Source: Parasponia andersonii (lineage: Eukaryota; Streptophyta; Magnoliopsida; Rosales; Cannabaceae). Taken from it: 64,000 nt of DNA. Below the pieces are notes generated by a model that was not told the origin of the DNA, ran no database searches, and saw nothing but the letters and a program-made list of their open reading frames with translations. The position numbers and the translations under genes were made by a program. Where the stretch lies: positions 695,993 through 759,992 of the forward strand of contig JXTB01000105.1 in assembly GCA_002914805.1 (NCBI GenBank), in the 5' to 3' direction. This document shows positions 23,507 to 35,556 of this stretch, piece by piece. Positions within the stretch are counted from its first letter, which is position 1, and each line of letters begins with the position of its first letter.

Positions 23507-25381
23507 ATTTTGTTCTCCCTTTCATAGGTTGTTTTTCCTTTTGAGCTTTGTATTTTTTATTCTTTTTAATAAAATTTTGGGTTAGAGTTTTTTGAGCGCG
23601 TAATTGGTGATCTCTTAGGTGAAACTTAATTGAGATGTTTGAGTTTTTCTACAATGTTTCTTCTTTTTCCATGTACTATTCATTAAAAAAAGAAACCCTT
23701 CAATATTAGACAATATAAATCAAAGAATAATTTTCATGTGTTTGAAAGTTTGTCATAGTTGAATTCTTTAAAAGTTACATACCATTTATTGGTTTGGATT
23801 GTTAGCAATTTGTCTATTTATGTGGATATCTACAGTTTGAAGGTACAAACATCTTCTTCAATATTTTTAATCTCTAATTTTGATTATATATTGATCCGAT
23901 TATTCGACATTAATAAAAACACTGTAGGTTGTTTTTTTTTTTGTTGCAAAAATGATAACATCATGGCTTTTTTTTTTTTATTCCGGATATTTTCTCTATT
24001 GTGAATAGTCTTGTATATTTGAAACAATTTGAGAATAGACATCAGAATTAAAATTTGCGTCAAATTCTCTTTTTTGGTTAGATAGGAAAAGTGATTCCAT
24101 ATTATTTGGACCGCTGGGAACAAGAACGGTTTCCTAAACTACAACTGACCGTGCAGAATTGAGAAACGTATTAGGTAATTATATATATGGGTAATCAGAT
24201 TTTTTATTGGCCAATCTTCTTGCTCACCCCTTCCTTCTCCTTCGAGGAGACATGCAATGTGATTTGGATGGTTCTCAGGCATATTAGTTGGTGGAGATCC
24301 TAAGTTTGGTTCAAGTATTTGGTGATGTTTTGTTTAAAGATTTATGCTATCTGGATTTGCTTGGGTCTTTTAAGATTAATTAAACAATTTTTGGACTTAG
24401 CCTCGTGCGTGGATTTATTTATGTTTCTAATTCAATATATGTTTATCGGGTAATCACAAATCTGTGTGGGAATTATTCTATTTGAGTGTTTTAAAAATTC
24501 TCTGTCTTTATTCATAATCTAGACACGTTTTTTTTTTTTTAATATCTTAAAACTCAATAATTTGAATTTCCAACTGAAAGTCATGACATGTTATTATTAT
24601 TATTTTTTTAATTTCCAACTGAATATTTTCCTTCTCATTTCGAATATTTTGATTTGAAAATAGTATTTCCGATATATTGTCATTTGATCTGATTTATAAC
24701 AAGAAGGGAAAATACTAGGTTATTGACAAGAGACCACGAGTCTAGAAAAAGACCTTTAAAACCCAAGGAATGGCCTATGGAGGACGAGTTACTATTTGGA
24801 GACCTTGAGTTGAGACTACGGAGGGTACTAAGCAAGCATGCTGAAAGTTATGGAGTTTGAAAAAGTCTATAAAACTCAACTAAAGACGAGGATACATATC
24901 AAATACGAACTATAAGCAAAATAATTGTGATCGGCTGGGCACTTCTAGATGTGTTAGAGTCAATCCCAATTACAATGAAACAAACAATTATAATTGGCTC
25001 GGGCCACCAGTTGTTAATGGGTAAGCCTACATCTCAACCCCAAAAATCCTTAAAATCCTAGTCTTGCTGGCTCATTTTTCTCTCTGATATTTAAAAAAAA
25101 TCCTTATTTATGTCACTTTGGCCCACTGCTGATTGAAGCATTAGAAGAGAGTTTGACAGGCATCATAACGGTGACACCATTTTAGTTTGCATGGTCAGAC
25201 CAGCGTGCTTGACTTAGTGCAACTGTTGGTCCCACCTCGATATTAACAGTGAAAAAACATGTGCAATTTGTTGGTGCTTAGATGACAAAATGCACCAACA
25301 TAATGCATAATTAATATTTATAATTGTTGGAGCGGTTTCTCATCAGCNTATATATATATATATATATGATTGCCAATCTAA
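23507..25381. other. intergenic, nothing recognised
   Basis: AT-rich spacer with small ORFs of low complexity. One undetermined base (N) lies at 25348 in a TA run just before the MITE cluster. Confidence 0.5.
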
Positions 25382-25597
25382 TAGGTTTTTTTTTTTATCT
25401 ATGGGTAGATATTTTTTTAGCCGTTGGATCACCATCTAATGGTGATCCAATGGTTATAATGAAGTGCATAAAAAGACGTGTATCATTAATGATACCTATA
25501 GTTTCTCTCTCTTATTTTTCACAATAAAAAAATATGTATACTAAATTTTCATTGGCCAAATTGATACCTATAGGCATAGGTAAAAAAAAAAATACCT
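25382..25597. repeat. MITE copy A of a local cluster
   Basis: Terminal inverted repeats: the left end AGGTTTTTTTTTTT..CTATGGGTAG pairs with the right end GGCATAGGTAAAAAAAAAAA, then TACCT. Inside lies a second palindrome, GGATCACCAT-CTA-ATGGTGATCC. No ORF. It is flanked by a TA run on the left. Confidence 0.8.
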
Positions 25598-25630
25598 ACT
25601 TGATTGGTACCTATAGGTTGCCAATCCAAT

Positions 25631-25844
25631 AGGTATTTTTTTTTCTTTACCTATGGGTAGGTATTTTTTTTTAGCTGTTAGATCACCATTAGATGGTGAT
25701 CCAATGACTATAATGAAGTGCATGAAAATATGTGCATCATTAATGCTCTTTCTCTCTCTTATTTTTTACAATTAAAAAATATGCATGGTAAATTTTCATT
25801 GGTCAAATTGATACCTATGCATAGGTAAAAAAAAAAAATACCTA
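25631..25844. repeat. MITE copy B of the cluster
   Basis: Same structure as its neighbours, with AGGTATTTTTTTTTCTTTAC at the left and TACCT at the right. It carries the central palindrome around GGTGATCC, slightly altered. Preceded by TTGCCAATCCAAT, as is copy C. Confidence 0.85.
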
Positions 25845-25883
25845 GTGCCCATATATATATATATATATGGTTGCCAATCCAAT

Positions 25884-26195
25884 AGGTATTTTTTTTCTTT
25901 ACCTATGGGTAAGTATTTTTTTTTTAGCTGTTGGATCACCATCTAATGGTGATCCAATGGCTATAATGAAGTGCATAAAAAGACGTGCATCATTAATGCT
26001 CTTTCTCTCTCTTACTTTTTACAATAAAAAAATATACATGATAATGGTGATCCAATGGCTATAATGAAGTGCATGAAAAGACGTGCATCATTAATGCTCT
26101 TTCTCTCTCTTATTTTTTACAATAAAAAAATATACATACTAAATTTTCATTGGCCAAATTGATACCTATGCATAGATAAAAAAAAAAAAATACCT
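25884..26195. repeat. MITE copy C with an internal duplication
   Basis: Same ends as copy B. It is longer because about 92 bases (from ATAATGGTGATCCAATGGCT to AATATACAT) occur twice, at about 25945-26040 and 26041-26136. It is preceded by a TA run and TTGCCAATCC, like copy A. Confidence 0.85.
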
Positions 26196-26819
26196 ACTGG
26201 ATTATGCCCTATATATGATGTGTGTTAAGATGCGTGTTAAGATGAATTTTAAATTTTAAGAAGACATCTCATTAGAAAAAAAAAAAAGTGAAAAAAGAAA
26301 ATAAAGGAGCGACAATAAAAGCACCTTTCATTTTTATTTTTATTTTTGAAGGAATATCTATTTAGTTATTTATGATTCGGGAACTTTTGGGATATCTCAA
26401 AGGCCAAAGCTTCAATGTATTGCATTTTCGACGGAGGGCCGTGAACCACGACATGAACCATGACATGTTATGTTTCTTCTTTTCTTTTTTTTTTTTTTTT
26501 TGGTTTCCAACTCAGCATATATTTTTTTCTTCTTACTTCCGATATTCAGATTTTTCCATACTATTTCCTTGCCGTTTTATAACATAAACGTTATTAATAT
26601 TTATAACAGTATTGATCGATATTTCCAAGAAGATTTCACATCGTTAACCAAGATTTAGTGAAAAATTCAACTGTTGAACCTTGCACATCCCTGACGATTC
26701 ATGACATCTTAGATATATTTTCCTTCAAAAGTTCATGTACACGTGCAATGAAACTTCCAAGTAATGGTTGTGATATAACATTTTCATATCGTCATTCATT
26801 TTTTTTTTAATCATAATAA
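26196..26819. other. intergenic upstream of the broken NLR
   Basis: No gene seen. T-rich tracts near 26480-26530 give a spurious small ORF. Confidence 0.45.
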
Positions 26820-26826
26820 GTACAAA

Positions 26827-27082
26827 AGTCAACAATTGCTTAGATAAGACATATATATAATTCCCATTTACTTGAACTAACAAGGAAACTCCCCTGAAAC
26901 TTACACACCACACAATGTTTCAACACTTTGGGACAGAAAACACAACTTTCTGATTGGTTCTTGAGAAAGAAAGTCATAACAAGCTAAAGCCGTTGTGTGA
27001 CTTACCACAACTTCCTTAGTTGACTCAGTAGGCAGCACAGCCCTGTTATGAATATTTGAAGCATTCCCTCAATTATATATAG
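26827..27082 (+). promoter_or_regulatory. promoter motifs of the broken NLR
   Basis: W-box cores (TTGACT or its complement) at 26827-26832 and 27020-27025, then a TATA-like TATATATAG at 27074-27082, about 100 bases before the NLR start codon. WRKY factors bind W-boxes in many defence genes. Short motifs such as these also arise by chance. Confidence 0.4.
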
Positions 27083-27183
27083 CCCCAGTTCTTCAATTCA
27101 ATTATGAGTTTGGTATAAACACCAATATATTTCTATAATCTCAAACCCCCAAAAAGGCTTACTTGAAAATGTAACTCAAAAAA

Positions 27184-27680
27184 ATGGCTGAGATTGCAGT
27201 GAAGTTTTTACTTGACAAACTGTCACCCCTTTTTGAGAATGATCTTCAACTCCTGAGAGGAGTGAGAGAGGAAGTCATTTATCTCAGGGGAGAGCTAGAG
27301 AGAACCAGGGCTTTCTTGAAGGTTGCGGATACGTTGGAGGACAATGATGAAGAACTCAAAGTTTGGGTTACGCAAGTCAGAGACATAGCTCATGACACTG
27401 AGGATGCTCTTGATAAGTTCACACTTCTCCAAGCTCATCACCATCATGGAGAAGGGTTGTATGGCTCCATCCACCATTTCTCTTGCTGTATCAAGAACAC
27501 GAAAACTTGATACCGAATTGCTTCCGAGTTACAAGCAATTAACATGAGGATTAGAAAAGTTTGTGAAGCTCATAAGAGACTTCGTCATAAGGTGAACAAT
27601 GCTGCAGACCAGAATTCAGGGAAGACGTGGGGCTGTCATACTAGGGAAGCTTTGCTTTTGGAGAAAACTGATATAGTGGG
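27184..27680 (+). pseudogene. CC-NB-LRR (NLR) pseudogene, 5' part
   Basis: Encodes the N-terminal Rx-type coiled-coil domain of an RPM1-like immune receptor: MAEIAVKFLLDKLSPLFEND, then VREEV and VRDIAHDTEDALDKF, close to the intact paralogue at 46.2 kb. The start resembles the MADA motif known from cell-death-competent CC domains. A stop at 27508-27510 ends the open frame after 108 codons, where the paralogue reads on (CIKNVKAC..). The same frame then continues to ALLLEKTDIVG at 27680. There the Ty3-type element begins, directly after GTGGG. The rest of the gene resumes at 36795. The stop and the insertion each make it non-functional. Confidence 0.93.
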
Positions 27681-28497
27681 TGTTGGATTGGTACTCACCA
27701 GCGGTCCACGTATCTCTGAACTGCTGACGAGGTATTCACCAACTGTCCACTTGTCCTTGCTATCACGGAATATCTTTAGCTTCAGGCTGAGACAGGGAGG
27801 TGGGGGTGGCCACCTGCAAAGACCGTCCGATGCTTAAGTCAGTGATTTAACCCTGAGATGGAACAGCAAGGATTTCATTTTTCTCTGTAAAAATGTTTTC
27901 TGTATATTGTATTGTCTCTTTTCTATATCTCCCCCCTTTTGGGAGGAAACAAGGCTTATATATATATATATGATTTTGGGATTGAGAGTTTTTTAGCTCT
28001 CAATCCCAGGATCGAGTATCTTTTTCAATCATGACTTACTTCAGAAATCACGGGTCATGGTTACCGTGACCTTCCTTATATTATCACGGCCTATTTTCCG
28101 CCGTCCCCTATGACTCTAGTCTATCGGGGGTGAGATTTTGACAATCCGCAGTTCTGTCAGGACGACTTGCCCAATGCGCGCACCTACCCAGGATCGCATT
28201 AAATGCTCTGTCTGGGTCTAGAGCTGTGAGTTGCTTCCCACTGTACTCTGGTGGAAGACTCTTGAGGCTCCCGACCCCCAACTGTCGAGGTAAGAATTGG
28301 ACTAGGCCGAATCCATCTAGGGCCTAGGATGGGTTCGGCCCTAATCTCAGATAGCCCATGGGCCTATGCAGTACCACGTGTGACCTGCGTAGCCTTTAAT
28401 TAGTCACTCGGATACGTGTCGGACGGTGTGCTCTGTTTATGACCTGTTCAGCCACTTAATCGTCCATGTGATGTATGATTTAGGAACGGGTCCCACA
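27681..28497 (-). repeat. left LTR (element 3' LTR)
   Basis: Runs from TGTTGGATTGG to GGTCCCACA. By eye it differs from the right LTR at about a dozen positions in the first 150 bases plus small indels, which suggests an old insertion. Confidence 0.93.
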
Positions 28498-28839
28498 ACT
28501 GCCCCCATTTCCCTATTTGATGGATTTGTATCCATTAAGTGGGGAAATCATTTCTCCGTTCCTCCAATTTGAGGGATACACGTGGCTCCCCAATTGCCGA
28601 AATGGAGGTATGCCATCCCGTATCACGATTTTTTCAAATTTTGAAATTCTAACGCTTTCGTCTTCCTTGCCCTGCCCTCCTCTAGGAAAAAATCTTCGGC
28701 TCCCCCTCTATAAAAACAGCATTTACACTCATTTCTTACTTTACCAAAATCTCCAAGTATTTCAGCTTTCTCAAATCTTAGGGTTTCCGCATCTCCTTTT
28801 TTCCAGAACCTTTCGTCTTCTTCGACAGCATCTAATACG
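28498..28839 (+). promoter_or_regulatory. putative promoter of the antisense gene in the retroelement
   Basis: Between the left LTR and the antisense ATG lies TATAAAAA at 28709-28716, about 125 bases before the start codon, followed by a CT-rich leader. Inferred from position. Confidence 0.45.
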
Positions 28840-31800
28840 ATGGCCCTGGATCTGAGTCAGAAACTCCACCCCGTCGCAGATTCCGAATTAGGGTCGTTGA
28901 GGAGGCAACTCTGTTTTCCCGACGGAGTCACTTTAGAGAGGGTCGACGGCCCGGCGGACTAGTACCTTTACCCCTCTACTCCAGAAGGCTCCAGCGTTAT
29001 AGGGAGGAGGCATCTAGAGTAGTTGCGGTTTCCTCTACCTCTCTTGGTCCACCAGTTCTTTAGCCTGACAGGGATTCATCCGATGCAGCTCAATACTAAC
29101 AGAATCATGATCCTGATGGGGCTTTCTGCCTTGTCTGTCCTCCTCAACACGCATATTGACCTGGAAGTGGTTTTCTATGCTTATAAGCTTATCCTTATCT
29201 CCAAAAGGGGCTCTTACCCCACTTTTTATCTCCAGCCGCTCCCGGGGTGCCACATCTTCTGGGGCTTGCCGAGGTCAGACAAGTAGTGGAACTCTCATTT
29301 CAAGATATACGCCGTTGGAGGGGAGTGATTCAAATCCCCTCGTCCTTTCTGCAAAGTAAGTACTGGGTCGTGAATTTTTGGTCCGTGCATATTTTATCCG
29401 TTTTTACTCATGACGTTTTACTTTGCACAGCTTCTGCGGAGGAAAATAAGTTCGAGCCTCGGCTTCGATAGGTTGGCTCCAGGAGCTGGAGGGAATCATC
29501 CTCTTCGAGTCCTCCGGAGATTTCCGACACATCCAGGTTGTCCTGAATCCCTAGGTGATGAACATGATACCAAGGATGGTCTCATACCTCCTCTTCCCAC
29601 TAGACACGTGAGTCATCACCAAGCACCTTCGGAGCCAGCTTGACGCCTCCACCCTGAACAGGTTCCGCCAGGATAAGCAGGGTCGTATCGCCATGGTAGG
29701 CCGTCAGATCACGGCCTCGAGCCAGCTGGCGGGTCCCAACGACTTGGTGGCACCGACCAGTCACGAGCTCGAAGAGGCGGTGAAGCTCGTGGCTAAGGGG
29801 TGTGCTGGGTTCCACAGGGAAGACACCGCCGCCCCTAAGAGGGCTAAGGGTGAGTTCATTTTTATATCTTTAGGCTCCATCAGTCAGGTCATGACTGTGT
29901 TTTAACCATGTTACTTGCCCTTTGCAGGTTCGGACGCAGGCCCTTCGGTGGACCCTTCCCCGGTCAAAGCGAAGATCGTTATGCACAAGACTCGCCCTAA
30001 GGTCCCCGCTAGTCGGTGTTTGGTGGTGTCCTCGGAGGATGAGGCCTCAGGAGTTGTCATCCCAATAGCAGGTTTAGACGACGACTTGGAGGGTCTGTTC
30101 ATGACCAGAGATGAAACACCGGTAGTGCCAACTCCCGAGGTGAGTAGGCTCGTGATCCGGGAGGCGCCAACCATGAAGATTGTGTACAGAAAGGGGGCGC
30201 CTTCGAGCCTGCCTGGTGAGCCTTTTGTGCCAACCTCTTCTGCCCCCAACTCTGGCTCAAAGGTGGGAGCGGGGTCCGGTGCTGCCCGTTCCCGTGAATA
30301 TATTGCTGAGCTCAGTGGAGGGGCTCCAAGGTTGAAATCTCGGCTGTCTTCCCCTCTCCCTGTCCCGACGAAGCGGGGTCGTGAGGCCGACTTATCCTCC
30401 GGGAAGGAAAGCCTGGTAGGAAAGAGGGGCAGAGCTGGCCTCTCTTCTGGCAGTGAAGATGAGGGGGCCACACTGACCCTCATAAGGAGGAGAAGGTCTA
30501 CGCGCAGTGGCCCGTCAGGAGAGGTTGGTCAAGACAAGACCGAAAAATCACGTTGAGGCAGGGCTCCAAGGGGGGCGACAGCCGAAACTATCGATGTAAC
30601 GGCAGTCGCTACGACCTCTTCTGCTAAGGATGCGCCACCCCCTACTGTCACCGAAAATGCGCTCGGCGATACCCTGCCTCCTACCGTCCTAATCTCTACT
30701 ACCTCGGGAGTGTCAGAAGAAACCACTGGAGTTCATCCGGTGGAGGGACATGACGTCCTCGCAGTCAGCGGGTCAGAGCCACGTTCCTCAGACACGGGCA
30801 ATGCCTAGGGAAAGGGTCCGGCTATGGAGTTCGAGCTGGAGGCACTTTCTCTGAGAACATTGAGCTCGTCGCTAGCCGCATCATTGCGCAGGTCTGGCTC
30901 GTCTAGCCGTCACTTCCATATTTTTTGGCATCCATACTGAACATTGATCTTGCTTTCTTGTAATCTGTAGCTAGCTGCCGTTCAGTCTTTCTACTCCTCT
31001 CGAGTCAAGGAGTTGACCGGGGAGCTAAATGCCCGAGCTGCGATGGCCGAGCGGAGCGAGGTCACCCTTACCGCGTTGAGGGCAGACTTCGACCTATATC
31101 GGAGCCTGGATGAGGCTAGGGTCAGCAGTGCAGTGGCTCATGCTCTGAGCGTCGACAGGGTCAAGCGCGAAGAGCTGGCCGCCAAGTTAGCCGAAGTTGA
31201 GGCTGACAGGTTGGCTCAAGCCGAGGCCACCAGGCTTGCCCAAACTGAGCTCGGGGTCAAAAAGCAGGAGCTGCAGAATGCAAGGGCGAAGATGGGACTG
31301 GCTTTCATTGCTTGTGACAGAGACATCGATGATGCCAAAGAAGCGAGGAAAACCGAGGCGAAAATCAAGTTGGAGGCCCATTCCCTGTAGCGCCGGCTTA
31401 ACCGGTCTAATGAGGCGACATCTTTACTTGGATCACAAGAGACTGATTGGGGCTCATGCGGAGTTGTCTCGCAAGCACGGCGAAGACCTCGCTGACATTA
31501 ATATCCTTTTGGTCGATTTGTCGCAGCGGTAAGCGGGGCTGAGGTTTGCGCCGCTAAGGGATATGGTGGCAGACGCGGAGAAGCTGAAGACAAGGTATTA
31601 GAGGCAGGTGGATGCTCTTTCTGCAGAGAGCTACAAGTCTGGCTGGGAGAACAGGGAATTCGAAAGCCACGCGGAGATGGTAATGCCAGACCAGTTCGAT
31701 AAGCAGAAAGGCGTCGAGAGGGACTATTACTCCGTCAAGCACTACAAGCAGCAGTTAGGGGACGAGATTAATATCGTGTACCCTGCTGATGTGTTGAAGA

Positions 31801-31906
31801 TGCTTGACAGGGATAAAGATGGGCCCTCTAAATCTGCTTCTGTCACCAAAGAGGTTGTCCCTGCTTCGGGTCTGCCAGAACAAGCTACGGAGATCTCTAA
31901 GGATTA
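28840..31906 (+). pseudogene. antisense retroelement gene, Transposase_28-like, decayed
   Basis: Runs opposite to gag-pol. Probable exons are 28840-29355, 29431-29849, 29928-30891 and 30971-31906, each with plausible GT-AG borders. Exon 1 begins MALDLSQKLHPVADSELGSL. After two stops it gives LRFPLPLLVHQFFSLTGIHP, MQLNTNRIMIL and VVFYAYKL. This resembles the 'putative gypsy type transposon' domain (Pfam Transposase_28), known from plant Ty3 elements. Exon 3 is rich in serine, proline and charged residues. Exon 4 holds a long predicted coiled coil (near 31013-31390, heptad-like A/E/L/K). In-frame stops, near 28957, 29016 and 31388 among others, show it is broken. Its role in the element's life cycle is not established. 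AATAATAAAA near 32112 could be a polyadenylation signal. Confidence 0.65.
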
Positions 31907-33019
31907 GCCTGGCGAGGGCGCCTTGACGGGCGGAAGGTCAAGCGCACTCGTCCTATCCAGCGACGATTCCGATTCCACTGCAGCTGGTACAAGCTTCGAA
32001 GCCAGCATCGCTTCCCTCCCCGGAGGTAACTAAGGACTCCCTCCTTTTGTACATTTGTAAAGTGCTGATCACTCCGTGTAGAGCCGACCCCTATTGCAAG
32101 CAATTGTTTAAATAATAAAACGGCAGATTCTTCTCACGCTCATTTTGTGTTATCTATTATATCCATCATTATATTATTTTTTTGCTTACATCCGTGGTCA
32201 GGGTCAGGCATCGTATACGATGCCATTCCTTTGTCGGGATCTGCCTGGCTCTCGGGTCTGGCCTAATCATATATGATGCGGAGTTACTAGCGAATTCCTC
32301 TTATGATATGACCGACGAGGTCAGCTCCGAAGATCGGGACGTGAATTCTGGCTCACCCGACTTTGAGGATGTATAACTTCCGTTATGACTCATCTTAGCA
32401 GAATATGATCCGCGCGTATGGCTGGACTTCTCCGACCCCAAATGGGAATGCACCAGGAACTAGCTTTAAGGATTGGTCGACAACTGTTTGGACCCGTCAC
32501 TTCAGAAGAGAAGGTCTAGGCTTGGCTCTTTTCAGGAGCGGATAGGACGCTACCACTCTGATGTGTCTTTGCGAGTTTGCCCAAGACCTGCTCCTCACAA
32601 ATAGAGACACTGGGTCCACGTCTGTGTCGACCACGCATCCTGTAATCTAAGCAATAATAAACAGAATTTGGTTGTAATTTCTGCTTTTGCGCTTAGTCTT
32701 ACTCGGACCTACTTCCAACGGGTAGGTCTTAGTTCCGTTCATTTCCTGCCCGTGCTTAGCTAAGATGCTTTCTGGCGAGGATTTACTTCCAATGGGTAGA
32801 CCCTGGTCCCATTTGCCTTTGGCCTGTGCGTAGCTAAGGTGTACCCTAGGGAGGGTCTACTTCCAATGGGTAGACCCTGACCCCTTTTTTCTTTCACTCA
32901 CGCTCAACTTAAGTGTTCTCTAGGGGGTCTTATCGCTCAAATCACCCCCACCCCGCAGGTATGTCCTCTCAGGTTATCGACAAGCGACGTGATCTCTGCG
33001 GCGTAATTCTTGGCGAGGT
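31907..33019. repeat. retroelement internal region with three ~75-bp repeats
   Basis: No ORF worth calling. The phrase TACTTCCAA.GGGTAG followed by TAG.TCC or CCTG.CCC occurs at about 32710, 32787 and 32861, each followed by a related GTGCTTAGCTAAG-like stretch. Confidence 0.6.
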
Positions 33020-34440
33020 CTGCTGGCAAATGTTTTATTGCGCAGCTCAATCCCCTTCGCACATTTTCTCGGGTCATCGGAAATTATTTTATTGCGCAAG
33101 GTGGTTCCCATAGCACGATCCTTACCAAGGTCTGCTGGTAAGCATTTGACTGTGAAACCCGATCCTCTTCGTGCATTTTTTAGGGCCATCGGCAAACATT
33201 CTATTACATGATGTGTTTCCCATAGTACGATCTTCATTGAGGTATGCCGGCAAGCATTTTACTGCGCAGCTCAATCCTTCTCGTACATTTTCTCAGGTCA
33301 TCGATAAGCGACATGATCCCCACAGTACAATTTTTGTGAGGTCTGCTGGCAAGTTTTTGGTTACGCAGCTCTTTCATCCTCATACGTTTTCTCGGGTCAT
33401 CAGCAAACGACGTGTTCCCCGCAGTATGATTTTTGTGAGGTCTGTTGGCAAGTTTTTAGTTGCGCAGCTCTTTCCTCTTCGTACGTTTTCTCGGGTCATC
33501 GGCAAGCGACGTGATCCCCGCAGCATGATTTTTCTGCTGGAAAGTTTTTGGTTGTGCAACTCTTTCCTCCTCGTACATTTTCTCGGGTCGTCGGTAAGCG
33601 ACGTGATACCTGCAGTATGATCTTTATGAGGTATGCTGGCAAGTTTTTGGTTGCGCAATTCTTTCCTCCTCGTATATTTTCTCGGGTCGTCGGTAAGACA
33701 CGTGATCCCCATAGTACGATCTTTATGAGGTCTGCTGGCAAGTTTTTGGTTACGCAGCTCTTTCCTCTTCGTACGTTTTCTCGGGTCGTCGGCAAGCGAC
33801 ATGATCCCCACAGTATGATCTTTATGAGGTCTGCTGGCAAGTTTTTGGTTGTGCAGCTCTTTCTTCCTCGTACGTTTTCTCGGGTCATCGGTAAGTGACG
33901 TGATCTCCACAGTACGATCTTTATGAGGTCTGCTGGCAAGTTTTTGATTGCGCAGCTCTTTTCTCTTCGTACGTTTTCTCGGGCCATCGGCAAGCATTCT
34001 ATTGCACGATGTGTTTCCCATAGATGATCTTCGTTGAGGTATACTGGCAAGCATTTTACTGCGCAGCTCTTTCCTCTTCGTACATTTTCTCGGGTTGTCG
34101 ACAAGCGACATGATCCACGCAGTACGATATTTTTGAGGTATACTGGCAAGTTTTTGGTTGCGCAACTCTTTCCTCTTCGTACGTTTTTTCGGATCGTCGG
34201 CAAGCGACGTGATCCCCGCAGTACGATCTTTATGAGGTCTGCTGGCAAGTTTTTGATTGCGTAGCTCTTTCCTCTTCGTATGTTTTCTTGGGTCTTCGGC
34301 AAGTGACGTGATCCCCGTAGTACGATCTTTATGAGGTATGCTGGCAAGTTTTTGGTTGTGCAGCTCTTTCCTCCTCGTAAGTTTTCTCGAGTCGTCGGCA
34401 AGCGACGTAATCCCCGCAGTATGGTATGATTTTTTGCGCA
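33020..34440. repeat. 99-bp tandem array in the retroelement
   Basis: About 14 units. The landmark TTTTCTCGGGTC falls at 33387, 33486, 33578, 33677, 33776, 33875 and 33974, giving a spacing of 99 bases in most cases and 92 in one with a small deletion. Earlier and later units continue with more drift. Each contains CGGCAAGCGACGTGATCC and CTGCTGGCAAGTTTTTGGTT. Because 99 is a multiple of three, long spurious frames stay open on both strands (up to 393 codons on minus, 33380-34561). Tandem arrays in the 3' non-coding part are known for Tat-lineage elements. Confidence 0.92.
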
Positions 34441-34574
34441 AATGGCTCGTGAGGTCTGGCTGTGGGCAGACCCTTTTACATAGCAATCCAAAGTATAAAT
34501 TCGTAGAGCGGGAACCCTCACCTATTTTGGAATTAAGTTGTTTAATAATACAAGCATTCACATGTGTTACAGCA

Positions 34575-35350
34575 TTTAGACGAATCTCACACGTAGTACT
34601 TCTTTAGGTGTTAGGCGTTCCATGTGTTTGGCAAGCTCTTCCCAGTCTTGAGTTCTTTCAGGACATATGAACCATTGTCAATCGCCTCGATTACCTCATA
34701 AGGCCCGACCCGGTTAGAGTCTAGTTTCGAGGAATTCCCTATTCTGACCTTCAAGACCTAATCGACGGTGTTAAATCGACGAGCGCTAACCTTCTTTGCA
34801 TCGTAGGACTGGCCTGCTGATGGTACGAGGCCAGGTGGACCAGGGCTATGTCCCTTGTTTCTTCTAGGAGGTTTGTGTTGCGGCTTAGCTGCTGCTTATT
34901 CAGTAAGGCGTCTTTCGCCACTTTGGAGTGAAGGGTCGGGAGGCCAATCTCTGTTGGGATCACAGCCTTCGACCCGTAGACCATAGCGAATGGTGTTCTT
35001 CCTGTTAATCTCCACTCCGTGGTTTGATGGGCCCATACAACGGCCGATAGCTCTTCTAACCACTTGCCTTTAGCATCTTGCAAGTTCTTTTTAATATTTC
35101 TGAATATGGCTATGTTCGTTGCTTCTGCTTGGCCATTCCCCTGAGGGTAATTTACGGATGAGAAGCTGAGCCTTATATCATACAACTCACACAGCTCCTT
35201 TAGCTTTGCATTCTGAAACTGCGTGCCGTGATCGGCGTGTATCTCTCTCAGGATCCCGTACCAGCAGATTATGTTTTTCCAAATGAAGTTAATCGTATCT
35301 GCCTTATTGACGATTACGTAGGCTTCAGCTTGGGCTCCAACTGGATCCAA
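34575..35350 (-). pseudogene. integrase remnant of the Ty3 polyprotein
   Basis: The minus strand reads FIWKNIICWYGILREIHADH, GTQFQNAKLKELCELYDI, then SSVNYPQGNGQAEATN, WLEELSAVVWAHQTTEWRLT and GRTPFAMVYGSKAVIPTEIG. These are the integrase core with its second aspartate (HADHGTQF) and the glutamate (NGQAEATN). The first catalytic aspartate and the zinc-binding part are gone. After a frameshift near 34750 the polyprotein end follows: NRVGPYEVIEAIDNGSYVL and LPNTWNA-HLKKYY near 34610-34700. This ending is typical of plant gypsy polyproteins. Confidence 0.88.
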
Positions 35351-35556
35351 TCGGCAAAGGCCGTTCGATTGATTCCTCGTACGGTCTGCTCTGCCAGATC
35401 ATCGGGGGTCTAGCTGTGATGGGCTCCGAGTCTCTTACTTAGCTCTGCCATCATCTCTTATTTCCAGTTGGAAAGTACGCCTACTGAGCCTTCCTGCTGC
35501 CTTCTGTCCAATGCTACTCTGGCCTGAAAAGCCCTTGTCTAGCTCTGCCGCTCCCC

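Noticed and set aside
29911..30483. 190-codon minus-strand ORF in the retroelement
   Set aside because: It mirrors exon 3 of the antisense gene on plus. The plus frame fits the splice borders and neighbouring exons, and the minus one matches no gag-pol part.
32930..34440. CRISPR-like array
   Set aside because: The units are contiguous 99-bp tandem repeats without unique spacers, inside a plant retroelement.
33380..34561. A 393-codon open frame on the minus strand, reported as a gene
   Set aside because: It is a read-through of the 99-bp tandem array. The peptide is a repeated 33-residue string with no known fold, and other frames are open too. Kept only as a finding about the unit length.
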